From the NCBI RefSeq assembly GCF_000165795.1, contig NZ_CM001022.1:806001-870000 (forward strand): a stretch of 64,000 nt of DNA, written 5' to 3'. The stretch's first letter is position 1, and every line of letters begins with the position of its first letter. Position numbers and translations under genes: made by a program. This DNA is from Aminomonas paucivorans DSM 12260. Lineage in GTDB: Bacteria > Synergistota > Synergistia > Synergistales > Synergistaceae. The notes under the pieces are model-generated. The model was not told where the DNA came from and did not search any database. It was given only the letters and a program-made list of their open reading frames with translations. Shown here piece after piece: positions 42,701 through 50,343 of the stretch.

Positions 42701-43245
42701 CGGAGGTCTACTCCAACACGGGCGGGCAGATGTCCAAGTCCACCCCCCGGGGTGCGGTGGCCAAATTCGCCGCCGGAGGCAAGCGTCAGGGCAAGAAGGA
42801 CCTGGCCCTCATGGCCATGACCTACGGGCATGTCTACGTGGCCCGGGTGGCCATGGGCGCCAACGACGGGCAGTGCATCAAGGCGTTCCTGGAGGCGGAG
42901 GCCTATGACGGGCCCTCCCTCATCATCGCCTACAGCCACTGCATCAACCACGGTTTCGATCTGCGCCACGGCCTGGAGCAGCAGAAGAAGGCGGTGGAAT
43001 CGGGGCACTGGGTGCTGATGCGCTACAACCCCGACCTGGCCCAGGAGGGCAAGAACCCCCTGGTGCTGGACAGCAAGGACCCCACCCTTCCGTTGAAAGA
43101 CTACGTCTACAACGAGACCCGCTACAAGATGCTCACCAAGATGCATCCGGAGGTGGCGGCGCAGCTTCTGGCGGAGGAGGAGAAGGACCTCAAGTCCCGG
43201 TGGCGCACCTACAAGTACCTGGCCTCCATGCCCTGGGAGAACTAA
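39718..43245 (+). CDS. nifJ: Pyruvate:ferredoxin (flavodoxin) oxidoreductase
   Basis: 1175 residues, full length for the single-chain enzyme; ATG with GAGGAGG 8 bases upstream. It oxidises pyruvate with CoA to acetyl-CoA, CO2 and reduced ferredoxin. Order: N-terminal domain I (NEVIAIYPITPSSNMGEWAD), domain II/III (DGTVGANKNSIKIIGE), two 4Fe-4S ferredoxin motifs (CIQCGKCSLVCPHAA and CIGCGLCVQNCP), the proximal cluster cysteines (ACGGCGETPYVKL, ATGCSSIYGG) and the thiamine diphosphate site (GGDGWAYDIGYGGLDHVL and DTEVYSNTGGQMS). Central to amino acid fermentation. Soluble. The next gene handles the C4/C3 branch of the same metabolism. Confidence 0.97.
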   Translation: MRPKVTLDGNEAAAYVAHATNEVIAIYPITPSSNMGEWADQWSSEGRPNIWGAVPSVTEMQSEAGASGAYHGALQAGALGTTFTASQGLLLMIPNMYKIAGELTSTVMHVSARTLAAHALSIFGDHADVMAVRSTGWALLASASVQEVMDLALVAQAATLEGRVPVLHFFDGFRTSHEVSKVEQLGYDDMKALIDDDLVRAHRDRAMNPDAPFIRGTAQNPDTFFQSMESRNPYYYAMSDSVQRAMDRFAKVVGRRYHLFDYVGAPDAERVLVLMGSGADVAQECVEHLVSKGEKVGLVKVRLFRPFRSDLLLEALPATVRAVATLDRCKEPGAPGEPLYMDVLEALSHRPDVMVVGGRYGLSSKDFTPAMVKGVYDELNKLEPKNGFTVGIEDDVTGLSLEYDRSFDTEDPKTVRCLFFGLGSDGTVGANKNSIKIIGEDTDNYAQGYFVYDSKKSGGLTTSHLRFGPKPLRSSYLIDKAGFVACHQFSFLERLNVLKNAVPGGVFLLNSPFGPEEVWNHLPRTIQGEILTKKLRFYVIDAVTIAKETGMGNRINTIMQTCFFAISGVLPKDEAIGAIKKSIKKTYGKKGEAVVKQNIDAVDATLANLYEVKVPGEVTSSFDLKPPVSPEAPAFVREVLAPMMVDDGDSVPVSALPVDGTYPSGTTQYEKRNTAIDIPVWDPATCIQCGKCSLVCPHAAIRAKVYDPKLLEGAPATFKSTDAKWKDFPGMKFTVQVAPEDCIGCGLCVQNCPAKNKAEPERKAINMELQMPLRDAEAANWDYFLALPEMDRGKVNHGTVKDVQLLHPLFEFSGACGGCGETPYVKLTSLLFGDRMMVANATGCSSIYGGNLPTTPWTVNAQGRGPVWNNSLFEDCAEFGLGFRLALDQKADYASLLLRKLAPEVGDDLVASILEAKQATEGEIFQQRERIAVLEDKLCRMGTPEATELLSVAYALAKRSVWIMGGDGWAYDIGYGGLDHVLSTSRNVNVLVLDTEVYSNTGGQMSKSTPRGAVAKFAAGGKRQGKKDLALMAMTYGHVYVARVAMGANDGQCIKAFLEAEAYDGPSLIIAYSHCINHGFDLRHGLEQQKKAVESGHWVLMRYNPDLAQEGKNPLVLDSKDPTLPLKDYVYNETRYKMLTKMHPEVAAQLLAEEEKDLKSRWRTYKYLASMPWEN

Positions 43246-43385
43246 AAGCAGGACCGCCGAGGGAAACCTGCTCGACGTGCTCTCGAGGAGGCGACGGGGT
43301 TTCTCCCGCCGCCTCCCTTGTCCTGTGACCCCCCTCGGCGTGGACCCGAAGCCTTGGCTTCGGTGGTTCGGGAAGGATGAGATAC

Positions 43386-44948
43386 ATGGCACAGCCCTTG
43401 GAAATCAACGGAAGAAGAGCCTACACCCGAGTGTCCGACGCCCCCCCCGGGGCGTCCCGCCCCGATTCGCCCCCGGCTCCCCGGAACGAGGCGCCGAGGA
43501 CGGCACCGGTCCCGGAGCCGACCCCGGCGCGGAACAACCCCTTCGGGGCCGCGGCTCCCCGGAAGGTGGGGATCACCGAGACCGCCCTGCGGGATGCCCA
43601 CCAGTCCATCATGGCCACCCGGCTGCGCACCGAGGACATGCTGCCCGTCGCCGAGGCCCTGGACGAGGTGGGGTACCACTCCCTGGAGGTTTGGGGGGGG
43701 GCCACTTTCGACGCCTGCATGCGCTTCCTGGACGAGGACCCCTGGGAGCGGCTGCGGCAACTGCGGAGGCGCATCAGGAAGACCAAGCTCCAGATGCTCC
43801 TGCGGGGGCAGAACCTGGTGGGCTACCGACACTACGCAGATGACGTGGTGCGGGAGTTCGTCAGGCGCGCCGTGGGCAACGGCATCGACATCGTCCGGAT
43901 CTTCGACGCCCTGAACGACCTGCGGAATGCGGAGGTGGCGGCGGATCAGGTGAAGAAGGAGGGAGCCCACCTGCAGATGGGCATCTCCTACACCACCTCC
44001 CCGGTGCACACCCTGGACCTCTTCGCCCGGCAGGCCCAGGACATGGTGGGCATGGGGGCGGACTCCATCTGCATCAAGGACATGGCGGGGCTGCTTTCCC
44101 CCATGGACGCGGCGGCCCTGGTGTCCGCCATCAAGGCGCGAGTGGACGTGCCCGTGCAGGTACACAGCCACTACACCAGCGGCCTGGCCGCCATGAGCTA
44201 CCTGGCGGGGATCCAGGCGGGGGCGGACGTGGTGGACTGCGCCATCTCCCCCTTCGCCATGGGCACCAGCCAGCCCGCCACGGAGACCCTGGTGGCGGCC
44301 CTCCAGCGGGGCCCCTACGACACGGGGATCTCCCTGGAGAAGCTCCTCCCCGTGTCGGAACACTTCACCCGCCTTCGGGAGAAGTACCAGGGGCAGATCC
44401 TGGGCATGGCGGGGGTGGACATCAACATCCTCCTCTACCAGGTGCCCGGGGGCATGTATTCCAACCTCCAGAGCCAGCTCAAGGAACAGGGGGCTCTGGG
44501 CCGCCTGAGGGAGGTGCTGGAAGAGGTGCCCCGGGTGCGCCGGGAGATGGGCTACCCCCCCCTGGTGACCCCCACCAGCCAGATCGTGGGAACCCAGGCC
44601 ACCATGAACGTGCTGGCGGGGGAGCGTTGGAAGGTGGTGCCCAAGGAGGTCCGTCAGGTCTTCCTGGGCTACTATGGCCGCACCCCCGCCCCCGTGGACC
44701 CTCAAGTCCAGAAGAAGGTCCTGGGGGACGAAAAGCCGATCGTCTGTCGTCCCGGGGAGCTGTTGGAACCGGAGCTGGAGGCGGCCCGGGCGGAGGTGGC
44801 CCCCTGGATCCTCCAGCCCGAGGACGTGTTGTCCCAGGTCCTGTTCCCCGCAGTGGCCAAGGACTTCCTGCCCCGGAAGTTCGCCCGGACCACCAAGCAG
44901 GACGTGGGGCTTCAGACCCTGGAGGGAGAGGCGGCCTACCCCGTCTAA
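43386..44948 (+). CDS. Oxaloacetate decarboxylase alpha / pyruvate carboxylase subunit B-type carboxytransferase
   Basis: About 520 residues. ATG 43386 chosen (GGAAGGATGA upstream; ATG 43377 is too close). TIM-barrel carboxytransferase: KVGITETALRDAHQSIMATR, EVWGGATFDACMRFL, DALNDLRN, the carboxylated-lysine motif SICIKDMAGL, metal ligands QVHSHYTSG, then the PYC_OADA domain (GGMYSNLQSQLKEQGA, VTPTSQIVGTQATMNVL). The C-terminal biotin-carrier domain (AMKM) is absent, while a Pro/Ala-rich linker of about 45 residues sits at the N-terminus. A separate biotinyl protein must serve it. It probably interconverts oxaloacetate and pyruvate; the methylmalonyl or acetyl carboxytransferase roles cannot be excluded. 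Confidence 0.88.
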   Translation: MAQPLEINGRRAYTRVSDAPPGASRPDSPPAPRNEAPRTAPVPEPTPARNNPFGAAAPRKVGITETALRDAHQSIMATRLRTEDMLPVAEALDEVGYHSLEVWGGATFDACMRFLDEDPWERLRQLRRRIRKTKLQMLLRGQNLVGYRHYADDVVREFVRRAVGNGIDIVRIFDALNDLRNAEVAADQVKKEGAHLQMGISYTTSPVHTLDLFARQAQDMVGMGADSICIKDMAGLLSPMDAAALVSAIKARVDVPVQVHSHYTSGLAAMSYLAGIQAGADVVDCAISPFAMGTSQPATETLVAALQRGPYDTGISLEKLLPVSEHFTRLREKYQGQILGMAGVDINILLYQVPGGMYSNLQSQLKEQGALGRLREVLEEVPRVRREMGYPPLVTPTSQIVGTQATMNVLAGERWKVVPKEVRQVFLGYYGRTPAPVDPQVQKKVLGDEKPIVCRPGELLEPELEAARAEVAPWILQPEDVLSQVLFPAVAKDFLPRKFARTTKQDVGLQTLEGEAAYPV

Positions 44949-44983
44949 GGGTTTCTCTCCGTCGTCAGGATGGATCGGACCGC

Positions 44984-45020
44984 ACAAGGCCTCGGGACGC
45001 AAGTCCCGGGGCCTTGTATT
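44984..45020 (+). terminator. Terminator after the carboxytransferase gene
   Basis: ACAAGGCCTCGGGAC pairs with GTCCCGGGGCCTTGT around GCAA; an AT-rich tail follows. Confidence 0.75.
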
Positions 45021-45128
45021 ATGAAAGGTAACGTTTCGGGTACAGGGCGATTCCCCTTGCGTTATCGTTTGCAGCAATTGAAATACGGTATTTTGCTTTG
45101 GAATATATGGCCATAATCCGAAACGACC

Positions 45129-45157
45129 TTGTTTGTTGGGGTGTACAGGGGTACAAT
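45129..45157 (+). promoter_or_regulatory. Promoter of the 64-residue membrane protein
   Basis: TTGTTT (45129-45134), 17-base spacer, TACAAT (45152-45157). It lies in an unusually AT-rich stretch (45020-45180). Confidence 0.7.
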
Positions 45158-45287
45158 GATGTCGCGAAATAGTTAATATTGCTGGGTGCGACGGCGGTTC
45201 CCCCGAGGGGGTCTCCCCCGGGGAAAGGGAGAAGGCCGAGGGGCTTCGAATCGAGGAGGCCCGTGGAAAGAAAGGGAGGTGTCCTGG

Positions 45288-45482
45288 ATGGATCTGGTGC
45301 TTCGCGGCGTGGTCTTTCTGGCGTTGACGGGCGTCGTGGCCTTAGGGTTGGAGTTTTTGGATCGGGTCTTCGATTTGGGCATCGCCCGCCTGTTGTCCCT
45401 TCCCGTTCGGGCGGGAATCCACACGTGCACCGGCATCGCCGCTTCCGTGATCGCCCTCGTGCCTCTCTGGACCACCTTCTGA
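45288..45482 (+). CDS. Small membrane protein, 64 residues
   Basis: ATG with AAAGGGAGG 8 bases upstream, a promoter at 45129 and a terminator at 45539. The product has two hydrophobic segments: VLRGVVFLALTGVVALGLEF (about 4-23) and AGIHTCTGIAASVIALVPLW (about 42-61), separated by a charged turn (LDRVFDLGIARLL). No recognised family. A free-standing monocistronic unit. Confidence 0.65.
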   Translation: MDLVLRGVVFLALTGVVALGLEFLDRVFDLGIARLLSLPVRAGIHTCTGIAASVIALVPLWTTF

Positions 45483-45538
45483 GTTCCCCGGGAGGACGGA
45501 ATGGGAACGGTTTCGCGTGGAACCGAACGATCCCCCCG

Positions 45539-45575
45539 GAGCCCTTCGGACCCAGGTCCGAGGGGCTCTCTTCAT
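45539..45575 (+). terminator. Terminator after the 64-residue protein gene
   Basis: GAGCCCTTCGGACC pairs with GGTCCGAGGGGCTC around CAG, then TCTTCATGTTCT. Confidence 0.65.
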
Positions 45576-45691
45576 GTTCTCCTCCCGGGTGCCACGACTC
45601 ATCAAATAGGGGTGAACCTTCCCGTTGCTTTGCGGCCGTGCAGGACACTCTCCTTCCAAAGCGGGTAAGAACCCTACATTTCACGGATTCC

Positions 45692-45724
45692 TTGACAGCC
45701 CGAGGAGGAGTGTTACAGTAACAC
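45692..45724 (+). promoter_or_regulatory. Promoter and palindromic operator of the FCD regulator / Liv operon
   Basis: TTGACA (45692-45697) and TACAGT (45714-45719, 16-base spacer). GTGTTAC (45710-45716), A, GTAACAC (45718-45724) is a perfect 15-base palindrome overlapping the -10 box. An 11-base direct repeat ACTCATCAAAT flanks the site (45597-45607 and 45726-45736). Confidence 0.75.
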
Positions 45725-45767
45725 CACTCATCAAATTCTCGGGTTGCACGATCGAGGAGGGGTTCGG

Positions 45768-46481
45768 GTGGCGGATCGGGACGAGGTGGTGAAGGATCTC
45801 CTTCTTCTGATCCAGGAGGCGGCGGAACCCCTGGGGGCGGGGGCGCTGCGGTGGGGCCTCCAGGAGCGGGGGCACGGCCTCTCGGAGGCCACGGTGGGAC
45901 GCCTTCTGGGGGATCTGGAGGCCCAGGGTTTTCTGGAAAAGGACCGCAACAAGGGGCGTCGTCTGACCCCGGAGGGAAGAAAGCACCTCGCCCTGCTGGA
46001 GCAGGCCTCGGTCCGGGACAGCGCCGCCCGGGACTTCGTGGACTCGGTGCTCTCCCAGGACCGGGACCGCATCCTGGAGCTGCTGGAGGCCCGGCGGGCG
46101 GTGGAGCAGGAGACCGCGCGGCTGGCGGCGCAGCACGCCACGGAGGAGGACGTGGAGGACCTGCGCCGGTCCGTGGAGATCATGGAGTCCCAGGCCCGGG
46201 AGGGCAAGGGGGTTTCGGAGGAGGACACGCGGTTCCACCGCATCCTGGCCCGGGCGGGGGGCAACCGCCTGCTGGGGGCGGCGGTGGACCTGCTGCGGCA
46301 GAACCCCTTCTACGCCCGGGAGCTGGAGATCATCCGCCGGGAAGCGGGGCGGGTGGCGAACCCGGACCACCGGAAGATCCTGGAGGCGGTGGAGCAGCGG
46401 GACCCGGAGCTGGCGGAGCTGGCCATGAGACGCCATCTGGACAACCTCATGGAGGACTGCCGGCGCTACTGGAGGCGATAG
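45768..46481 (+). CDS. FCD-domain transcriptional regulator with atypical winged helix
   Basis: 237 residues from GTG 45768, GAGGAGGG 6 bases upstream. The N-terminal winged helix (about 5-75: VVKDLLLLIQEAAEPLGAGA, LSEATVGRLLGDLEAQGFLE, GRRLTPEGRKHLALLEQ) resembles the NrpR/RNase R type helix-turn-helix, not the usual GntR one. Residues about 90-225 are an FCD ligand-binding domain (ILELLEARRAVEQETARLAA, EDTRFHRILARAGGNRLL, NPDHRKILEAVEQRDPELAE, MRRHLDNLME). A palindrome over its promoter suggests autoregulation, and the branched-chain transporter genes directly downstream are the likely targets. Confidence 0.85.
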   Translation: MADRDEVVKDLLLLIQEAAEPLGAGALRWGLQERGHGLSEATVGRLLGDLEAQGFLEKDRNKGRRLTPEGRKHLALLEQASVRDSAARDFVDSVLSQDRDRILELLEARRAVEQETARLAAQHATEEDVEDLRRSVEIMESQAREGKGVSEEDTRFHRILARAGGNRLLGAAVDLLRQNPFYARELEIIRREAGRVANPDHRKILEAVEQRDPELAELAMRRHLDNLMEDCRRYWRR

Positions 46482-46564
46482 CCCGGGGTTCTGAGAAGGC
46501 CCGGGTGGGCGCGGCCGTCTTTTCCCGAGGGAGGACGGATCTGAACGAAGGGGGTAGGTTGGGA

Positions 46565-47722
46565 ATGCGCAAGGGATGGGTGTGGCTGCTGTGCGGTTTG
46601 CTTTTGGCCTGGACCGGGGCGGCGGGGGCGGAGGAGACCATCAGAATCGGGCACTCCGTGTCCCTCACCGGGGGGGCTTCCATGTGGGGGCAGTCGGAGA
46701 AGCTAGCCCTGGAGATGCTGATCAAGAAGATCAACGCCTCCGGCGGGGTCCTGGGGAAAAAGCTGGAGCTGGTGGGGTACGACAACCGCAACGACGCGGT
46801 GGAGTCGGTGAACGTGGCCCGGCGGTTGGCAAACGACGGGGTGGTGGCGGTCATCGGCCCCGCCCAGAGCGGCAACGCCATCGCCACGGCCCCGGTGTTG
46901 GAGAAGGCCCGAATCCCCATGGTGGTGACCACCGCCACGAACCCCTTCGTCACCATCGACAAGCGCAGCGGCAAGACCCGGCCCTTCGCCTTCCGCCCCT
47001 GTTTCATCGATCCCTTCCAGGGCACCGTGGCGGCGCAGTTTGCCTTCCGGGACCTGAAGGCCCGCAAGGCGGCGGTGCTCTACGACGTGGGTTCCGACTA
47101 CGGACAGTGGCTGGCGAAGTACTTCGAAGAGGCCTTCGTCAAGGCGGGGGGCAAGGTGGTGGCCAAGGAGGCCTTCCGCACCGACGAGCTGGACTACCGG
47201 GCCCAGCTGGGGAAGATGAAGGGGCTGGAGCCGGACGTGCTCTTCATCCCCACCAGCCAGAAGGAGGCCGCCATGGCGGCCAAGCAGGCCCGGGACCTGG
47301 GACTCAAGGCCCGTCTGTTGGGTACGGACAACTGGGGCAGCCCGGACCTCATCGAGCTGGGGGGCAGCGCCATCCACGGGGGGTACTTCGTGAACCTCAC
47401 GGACCTGGCGGATCCGGACATCAAGGGCTTCGTGCAGGAGTACCGCAAGGCCTTCGGGGCGGATCCGGTGCTTCCCAACCCCGTCATGGCCCAGGACGCG
47501 CTGCTGCTGGTGGTGCACGGGATCCAAGCCGCCAAGAGCACCGACGGGGCGAAGATGGCCCAGGCCATGGCCCACGCCCGGGGACTCAAGGTCACCAGCG
47601 GGGTGCTCACCATAGACCCCGTGACCCATGACCCCCTGGACAAGCCTGCGGTGATCCAGAAGGTGGACACCCAGGCCAAGTCCTTCGTCTTCGTGAAGAA
47701 GTTCCACCCCGGGACGAAGTAG
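46565..47722 (+). CDS. livJ: Branched-chain amino acid ABC transporter substrate-binding protein
   Basis: 385 residues, ATG 46565. Signal peptide 1-22 (WVWLLCGLLLAWTGAAGA). A type I periplasmic binding protein of the Liv/Peripla_BP_6 family: RIGHSVSLTGGASMWGQSEK, INASGGVLGKKLELVGYDN, VAVIGPAQSGNAIATAPVLE, IPMVVTTATNPF, AVLYDVGSDYGQWLAKYFEE and PDVLFIPTSQKEAAMAAKQA. It delivers leucine/isoleucine/valine or another amino acid type ligand to the downstream LivHMGF complex. An inverted-repeat hairpin follows before livH. Confidence 0.93.
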   Translation: MRKGWVWLLCGLLLAWTGAAGAEETIRIGHSVSLTGGASMWGQSEKLALEMLIKKINASGGVLGKKLELVGYDNRNDAVESVNVARRLANDGVVAVIGPAQSGNAIATAPVLEKARIPMVVTTATNPFVTIDKRSGKTRPFAFRPCFIDPFQGTVAAQFAFRDLKARKAAVLYDVGSDYGQWLAKYFEEAFVKAGGKVVAKEAFRTDELDYRAQLGKMKGLEPDVLFIPTSQKEAAMAAKQARDLGLKARLLGTDNWGSPDLIELGGSAIHGGYFVNLTDLADPDIKGFVQEYRKAFGADPVLPNPVMAQDALLLVVHGIQAAKSTDGAKMAQAMAHARGLKVTSGVLTIDPVTHDPLDKPAVIQKVDTQAKSFVFVKKFHPGTK

Positions 47723-47745
47723 CACTCCCGGTCTTCGAAATCCCC

Positions 47746-47789
47746 GGGTCCTTCCGGGAGGGGGCTTGCGCCGCTTCCCGGAAGGACCC
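47746..47789 (+). terminator. Intercistronic hairpin between livJ and livH
   Basis: GGGTCCTTCCGGGA (47746-47759) pairs with TCCCGGAAGGACCC (47776-47789). No T-run; probably attenuates transcription so that the binding protein exceeds the membrane parts. Confidence 0.55.
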
Positions 47790-47827
47790 ATGCTGTGTCC
47801 GGGCCCTGTGCGCCCGGAAGGAGGTTT

Positions 47828-48709
47828 GTGCCCTTGTTCTTGCAGACCCTGGTGACGGGGCTGTCCATCGGAGGGATCTACGCCCTCATGGCGGTGGGCT
47901 ACTCCCTGGTGTTCAGCGTGCTCAACTTCAGCAACTTCGCCCACGGAGCGGTCATCATGCTGGGGGCCTACATGGGCCTGGGGCTGGTCTCCAAGCTCCA
48001 CGCCGGGCTGGGCCTGGTGGTAGCGGGCAGCATGATGGGGGCGGGGCTGCTGGCGGTGGCCAACGAGAAGCTGGCCTACTCCCTCCTGCGGCACCGCAAG
48101 GCTCCCTCCCTGTACCTCATGATCTCCGCCATGGGGTGCGCCGTGTTCCTGGAGAACCTGGTGTACGCTACCATCGGGTCCCGGTTCTACGCCTACCCGG
48201 AGTTCTTCTCCCGGCAGACCGTGCCCCTCTTCGGGGGAGCCACGGTGAGTCTCCTGGACCTGGGGGCCTTCGCCCTCTCCCTGGTGTCCATCGGGGGGCT
48301 CCACCTGTTCCTCACCCGGACCCGCACGGGGGTGGCCATCCGGGCGGGGGTGAGCGACATGACCATGTGCTCCCTCATGGGAGTGAACCTGGATCGGCTC
48401 ATCTCCGTGGTGTTCCTGCTGGCGGGGCTCTTCGGGGGCATCGCCGGGGTCTTCCTGGGGATCAAGTATCTGGTCTACCCCACCATGGGGTGGGTCACCA
48501 ACAAGGCCTACATCGCCGCAGTCATCGGCGGCCTGGGGAGCCTGCCCGGGGCCCTGGTGGGGGGGCTGGTGCTGGGGGTGCTGGAGACCTTCGTGTCCAC
48601 CTACGTGTCCAGCGTGATGCGGGACGTGTTCAGTTTCGGCCTGCTCATCGCCCTGCTGGTGTGCCTGCCCAACGGCCTCTTCGGCCGAGACGCCTCGGAG
48701 AAGGTGTAG
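47828..48709 (+). CDS. livH: Branched-chain amino acid ABC transporter permease LivH
   Basis: 293 residues from GTG 47828 (AAGGAGG just upstream). About eight membrane helices. LivH marks: VTGLSIGGIYALMAVGYSLV, LNFSNFAHGAVIMLGAY, and the EAA-like cytoplasmic loop GVAIRAGVSDMTMCSLMGVN, followed by AGLFGGIAGVFLGIKYLVYP. It pairs with LivM in the inner membrane. Confidence 0.95.
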   Translation: MPLFLQTLVTGLSIGGIYALMAVGYSLVFSVLNFSNFAHGAVIMLGAYMGLGLVSKLHAGLGLVVAGSMMGAGLLAVANEKLAYSLLRHRKAPSLYLMISAMGCAVFLENLVYATIGSRFYAYPEFFSRQTVPLFGGATVSLLDLGAFALSLVSIGGLHLFLTRTRTGVAIRAGVSDMTMCSLMGVNLDRLISVVFLLAGLFGGIAGVFLGIKYLVYPTMGWVTNKAYIAAVIGGLGSLPGALVGGLVLGVLETFVSTYVSSVMRDVFSFGLLIALLVCLPNGLFGRDASEKV

Positions 48710-48713
48710 GGCC

Positions 48714-49568
48714 GTGAACTACGTCCTGTCCATCGTCACCCTGGCGGGGATCAACATGATCGCGGTGCTGGGCCTGTCCATCTTCACGGGTTTCACGGGG
48801 CTGTTCTCCTTCGGGCACGCCGCCTTCGTGGGCATCGGGGCCTACGTGTCCGCCATCCTCACCTATTACTACTTCGTCCCCTTTCCCCTGGCCCTGGGGG
48901 CGGGGGTGGTCGCGGCGGGAGCGGTGAGCCTGGTCATCGGGGTGCCCACCCTGCGGGCCAAGCTCCGAAGCGACTACTTCGCCATCGCCATCCTGGGGTT
49001 CGGGGAGGCTCTGCGGGTGCTCCTGGAGAACCTGGAGATCACCAACGGGGCCCGGGGGCTTCCGGGCATCGAGCCCTTCACCACCCTGCCCCTGGTGGTC
49101 CTCTGTCTGGCCGGGTCCGTGTGGGTGGCCCGGAACTTCCTCCTGTCCCGGTTCGGTCAGGGGTGCATCGCCCTGCGGGAGGACCCGGTGGCGGCGGAGA
49201 TGGCGGGGGTGCACCTGTTTCGGGCCCGACTCCTCTCCCTGGTTGTGAGCGCCGCCTTCTGCGGCCTCTCCGGGGGGCTCCTGGCCCACTACCTCTCCTT
49301 CGTGCAGCCCGTCATGTTCACCCTCACCCAGTCCACCATGCTCCTGGCGGCGGTGATCGCCGGGGGCATGGGCAGCATCTCCGGGCCCCTGATCGCGTCG
49401 TTTCTGTTCATCGCCCTGCCCGAGGCCCTGAGGGTGGCCCAGATGTGGCGGCTGGTGGCCTACGGTCTGGTGCTGGTGCTCATCATGCTCTTCCGGCCCC
49501 AGGGGCTCATGGGGTACCAGGAGATCGGCTCGTGGATCCGGGGGTGGCGTCGTGGACGGACTGCTTGA
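48714..49568 (+). CDS. livM: Branched-chain amino acid ABC transporter permease LivM
   Basis: 284 residues, GTG start 5 bases after livH. Membrane segments and family motifs: GLSIFTGFTGLFSFGHAAFV, the coupling region CIALREDPVAAEMAGVHLFR, FCGLSGGLLAHYLSFVQP and AAVIAGGMGSISGPLIASFL. The C-terminal extension found in some LivM proteins is missing. It overlaps livG by 17 bases. Confidence 0.95.
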   Translation: MNYVLSIVTLAGINMIAVLGLSIFTGFTGLFSFGHAAFVGIGAYVSAILTYYYFVPFPLALGAGVVAAGAVSLVIGVPTLRAKLRSDYFAIAILGFGEALRVLLENLEITNGARGLPGIEPFTTLPLVVLCLAGSVWVARNFLLSRFGQGCIALREDPVAAEMAGVHLFRARLLSLVVSAAFCGLSGGLLAHYLSFVQPVMFTLTQSTMLLAAVIAGGMGSISGPLIASFLFIALPEALRVAQMWRLVAYGLVLVLIMLFRPQGLMGYQEIGSWIRGWRRGRTA

Positions 49569-50343
49569 GGTCCGGGGGCTTTCCCGGGAGTTTGGGGGCA
49601 TCCGGGCGGTGGACGACCTGTCCTTCTCCGTGGCCCCGGGGAGCATCACGGGGATCATCGGGCCCAACGGGGCGGGGAAGACCACGGTGTTCAACCTGGT
49701 CACCGGGGTGTACCGCCCCACGGCGGGAGAGATCCGCCTGGGGAACACGGTCCTCTCGGGGCGGCGTCCCGACGAGGTGGTGCGGGCCGGGGTGGCCCGG
49801 ACCTTCCAGAACATCCGTCTCTTCAACCGCCTCTCCTGTCTGGACAACGTGCGGGTTCCCCTGCTCCAGAGGGAGACCTACGGGGTGTTCTCCTCCCTGC
49901 TTCGGCTGCCCGGGGTCCGGGCCCGGCACCGGGGGGTGGACGCCCGGGCGGAGGAGCTGCTGGACCTGGTGGGGCTCTCGGAACATCGGGATCGGGGGGC
50001 CTCCAATCTGCCCTACGGCCTCCAGCGGAAGCTGGAGATCGCCCGGGCCCTGGCCATGGAGCCCCGTCTGCTGCTTCTGGACGAGCCCGCCGCGGGGATG
50101 AACGGGGAGGAATCCCGGCAGCTCTCCGGGCTGGTCCGGGAGCTGCATCGACGCTTCGGCCTGACCATCCTGCTCATCGAACACCACATGGACGTGGTGA
50201 TGGGGCTGTGCGACCGGATCCTGGTGCTCCACTTCGGGGCCTGTCTGGCCTGGGGGACCCCCGAAGAGGTGCGGAGCAACGAGCAGGTCCTGCGGGCCTA
50301 CCTGGGAAAGGAGGGGCGCCCATGCTCTCCCTGCGGGGCCTGA
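49552..50343 (+). CDS. livG: Branched-chain amino acid ABC transporter ATPase LivG
   Basis: 263 residues, GTG start inside livM. Walker A GPNGAGKTT, Q-loop FQNIRLFNRLSCLDNV, ABC signature LPYGLQRKLEIARAL (normally LSYGxQ; here P replaces S), Walker B LLLLDEPAAGMN and switch histidine IEHHMD. The C-terminal extension VLHFGACLAWGTPEEVRSNE is typical of LivG. Cytoplasmic subunit of the importer. Confidence 0.95.
   Translation: MDGLLEVRGLSREFGGIRAVDDLSFSVAPGSITGIIGPNGAGKTTVFNLVTGVYRPTAGEIRLGNTVLSGRRPDEVVRAGVARTFQNIRLFNRLSCLDNVRVPLLQRETYGVFSSLLRLPGVRARHRGVDARAEELLDLVGLSEHRDRGASNLPYGLQRKLEIARALAMEPRLLLLDEPAAGMNGEESRQLSGLVRELHRRFGLTILLIEHHMDVVMGLCDRILVLHFGACLAWGTPEEVRSNEQVLRAYLGKEGRPCSPCGA

Noticed and set aside
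39610-43392. 1260-codon open frame opposite nifJ.
   Set aside because: Same high-GC shadow effect; the plus strand encodes an unmistakable oxidoreductase.
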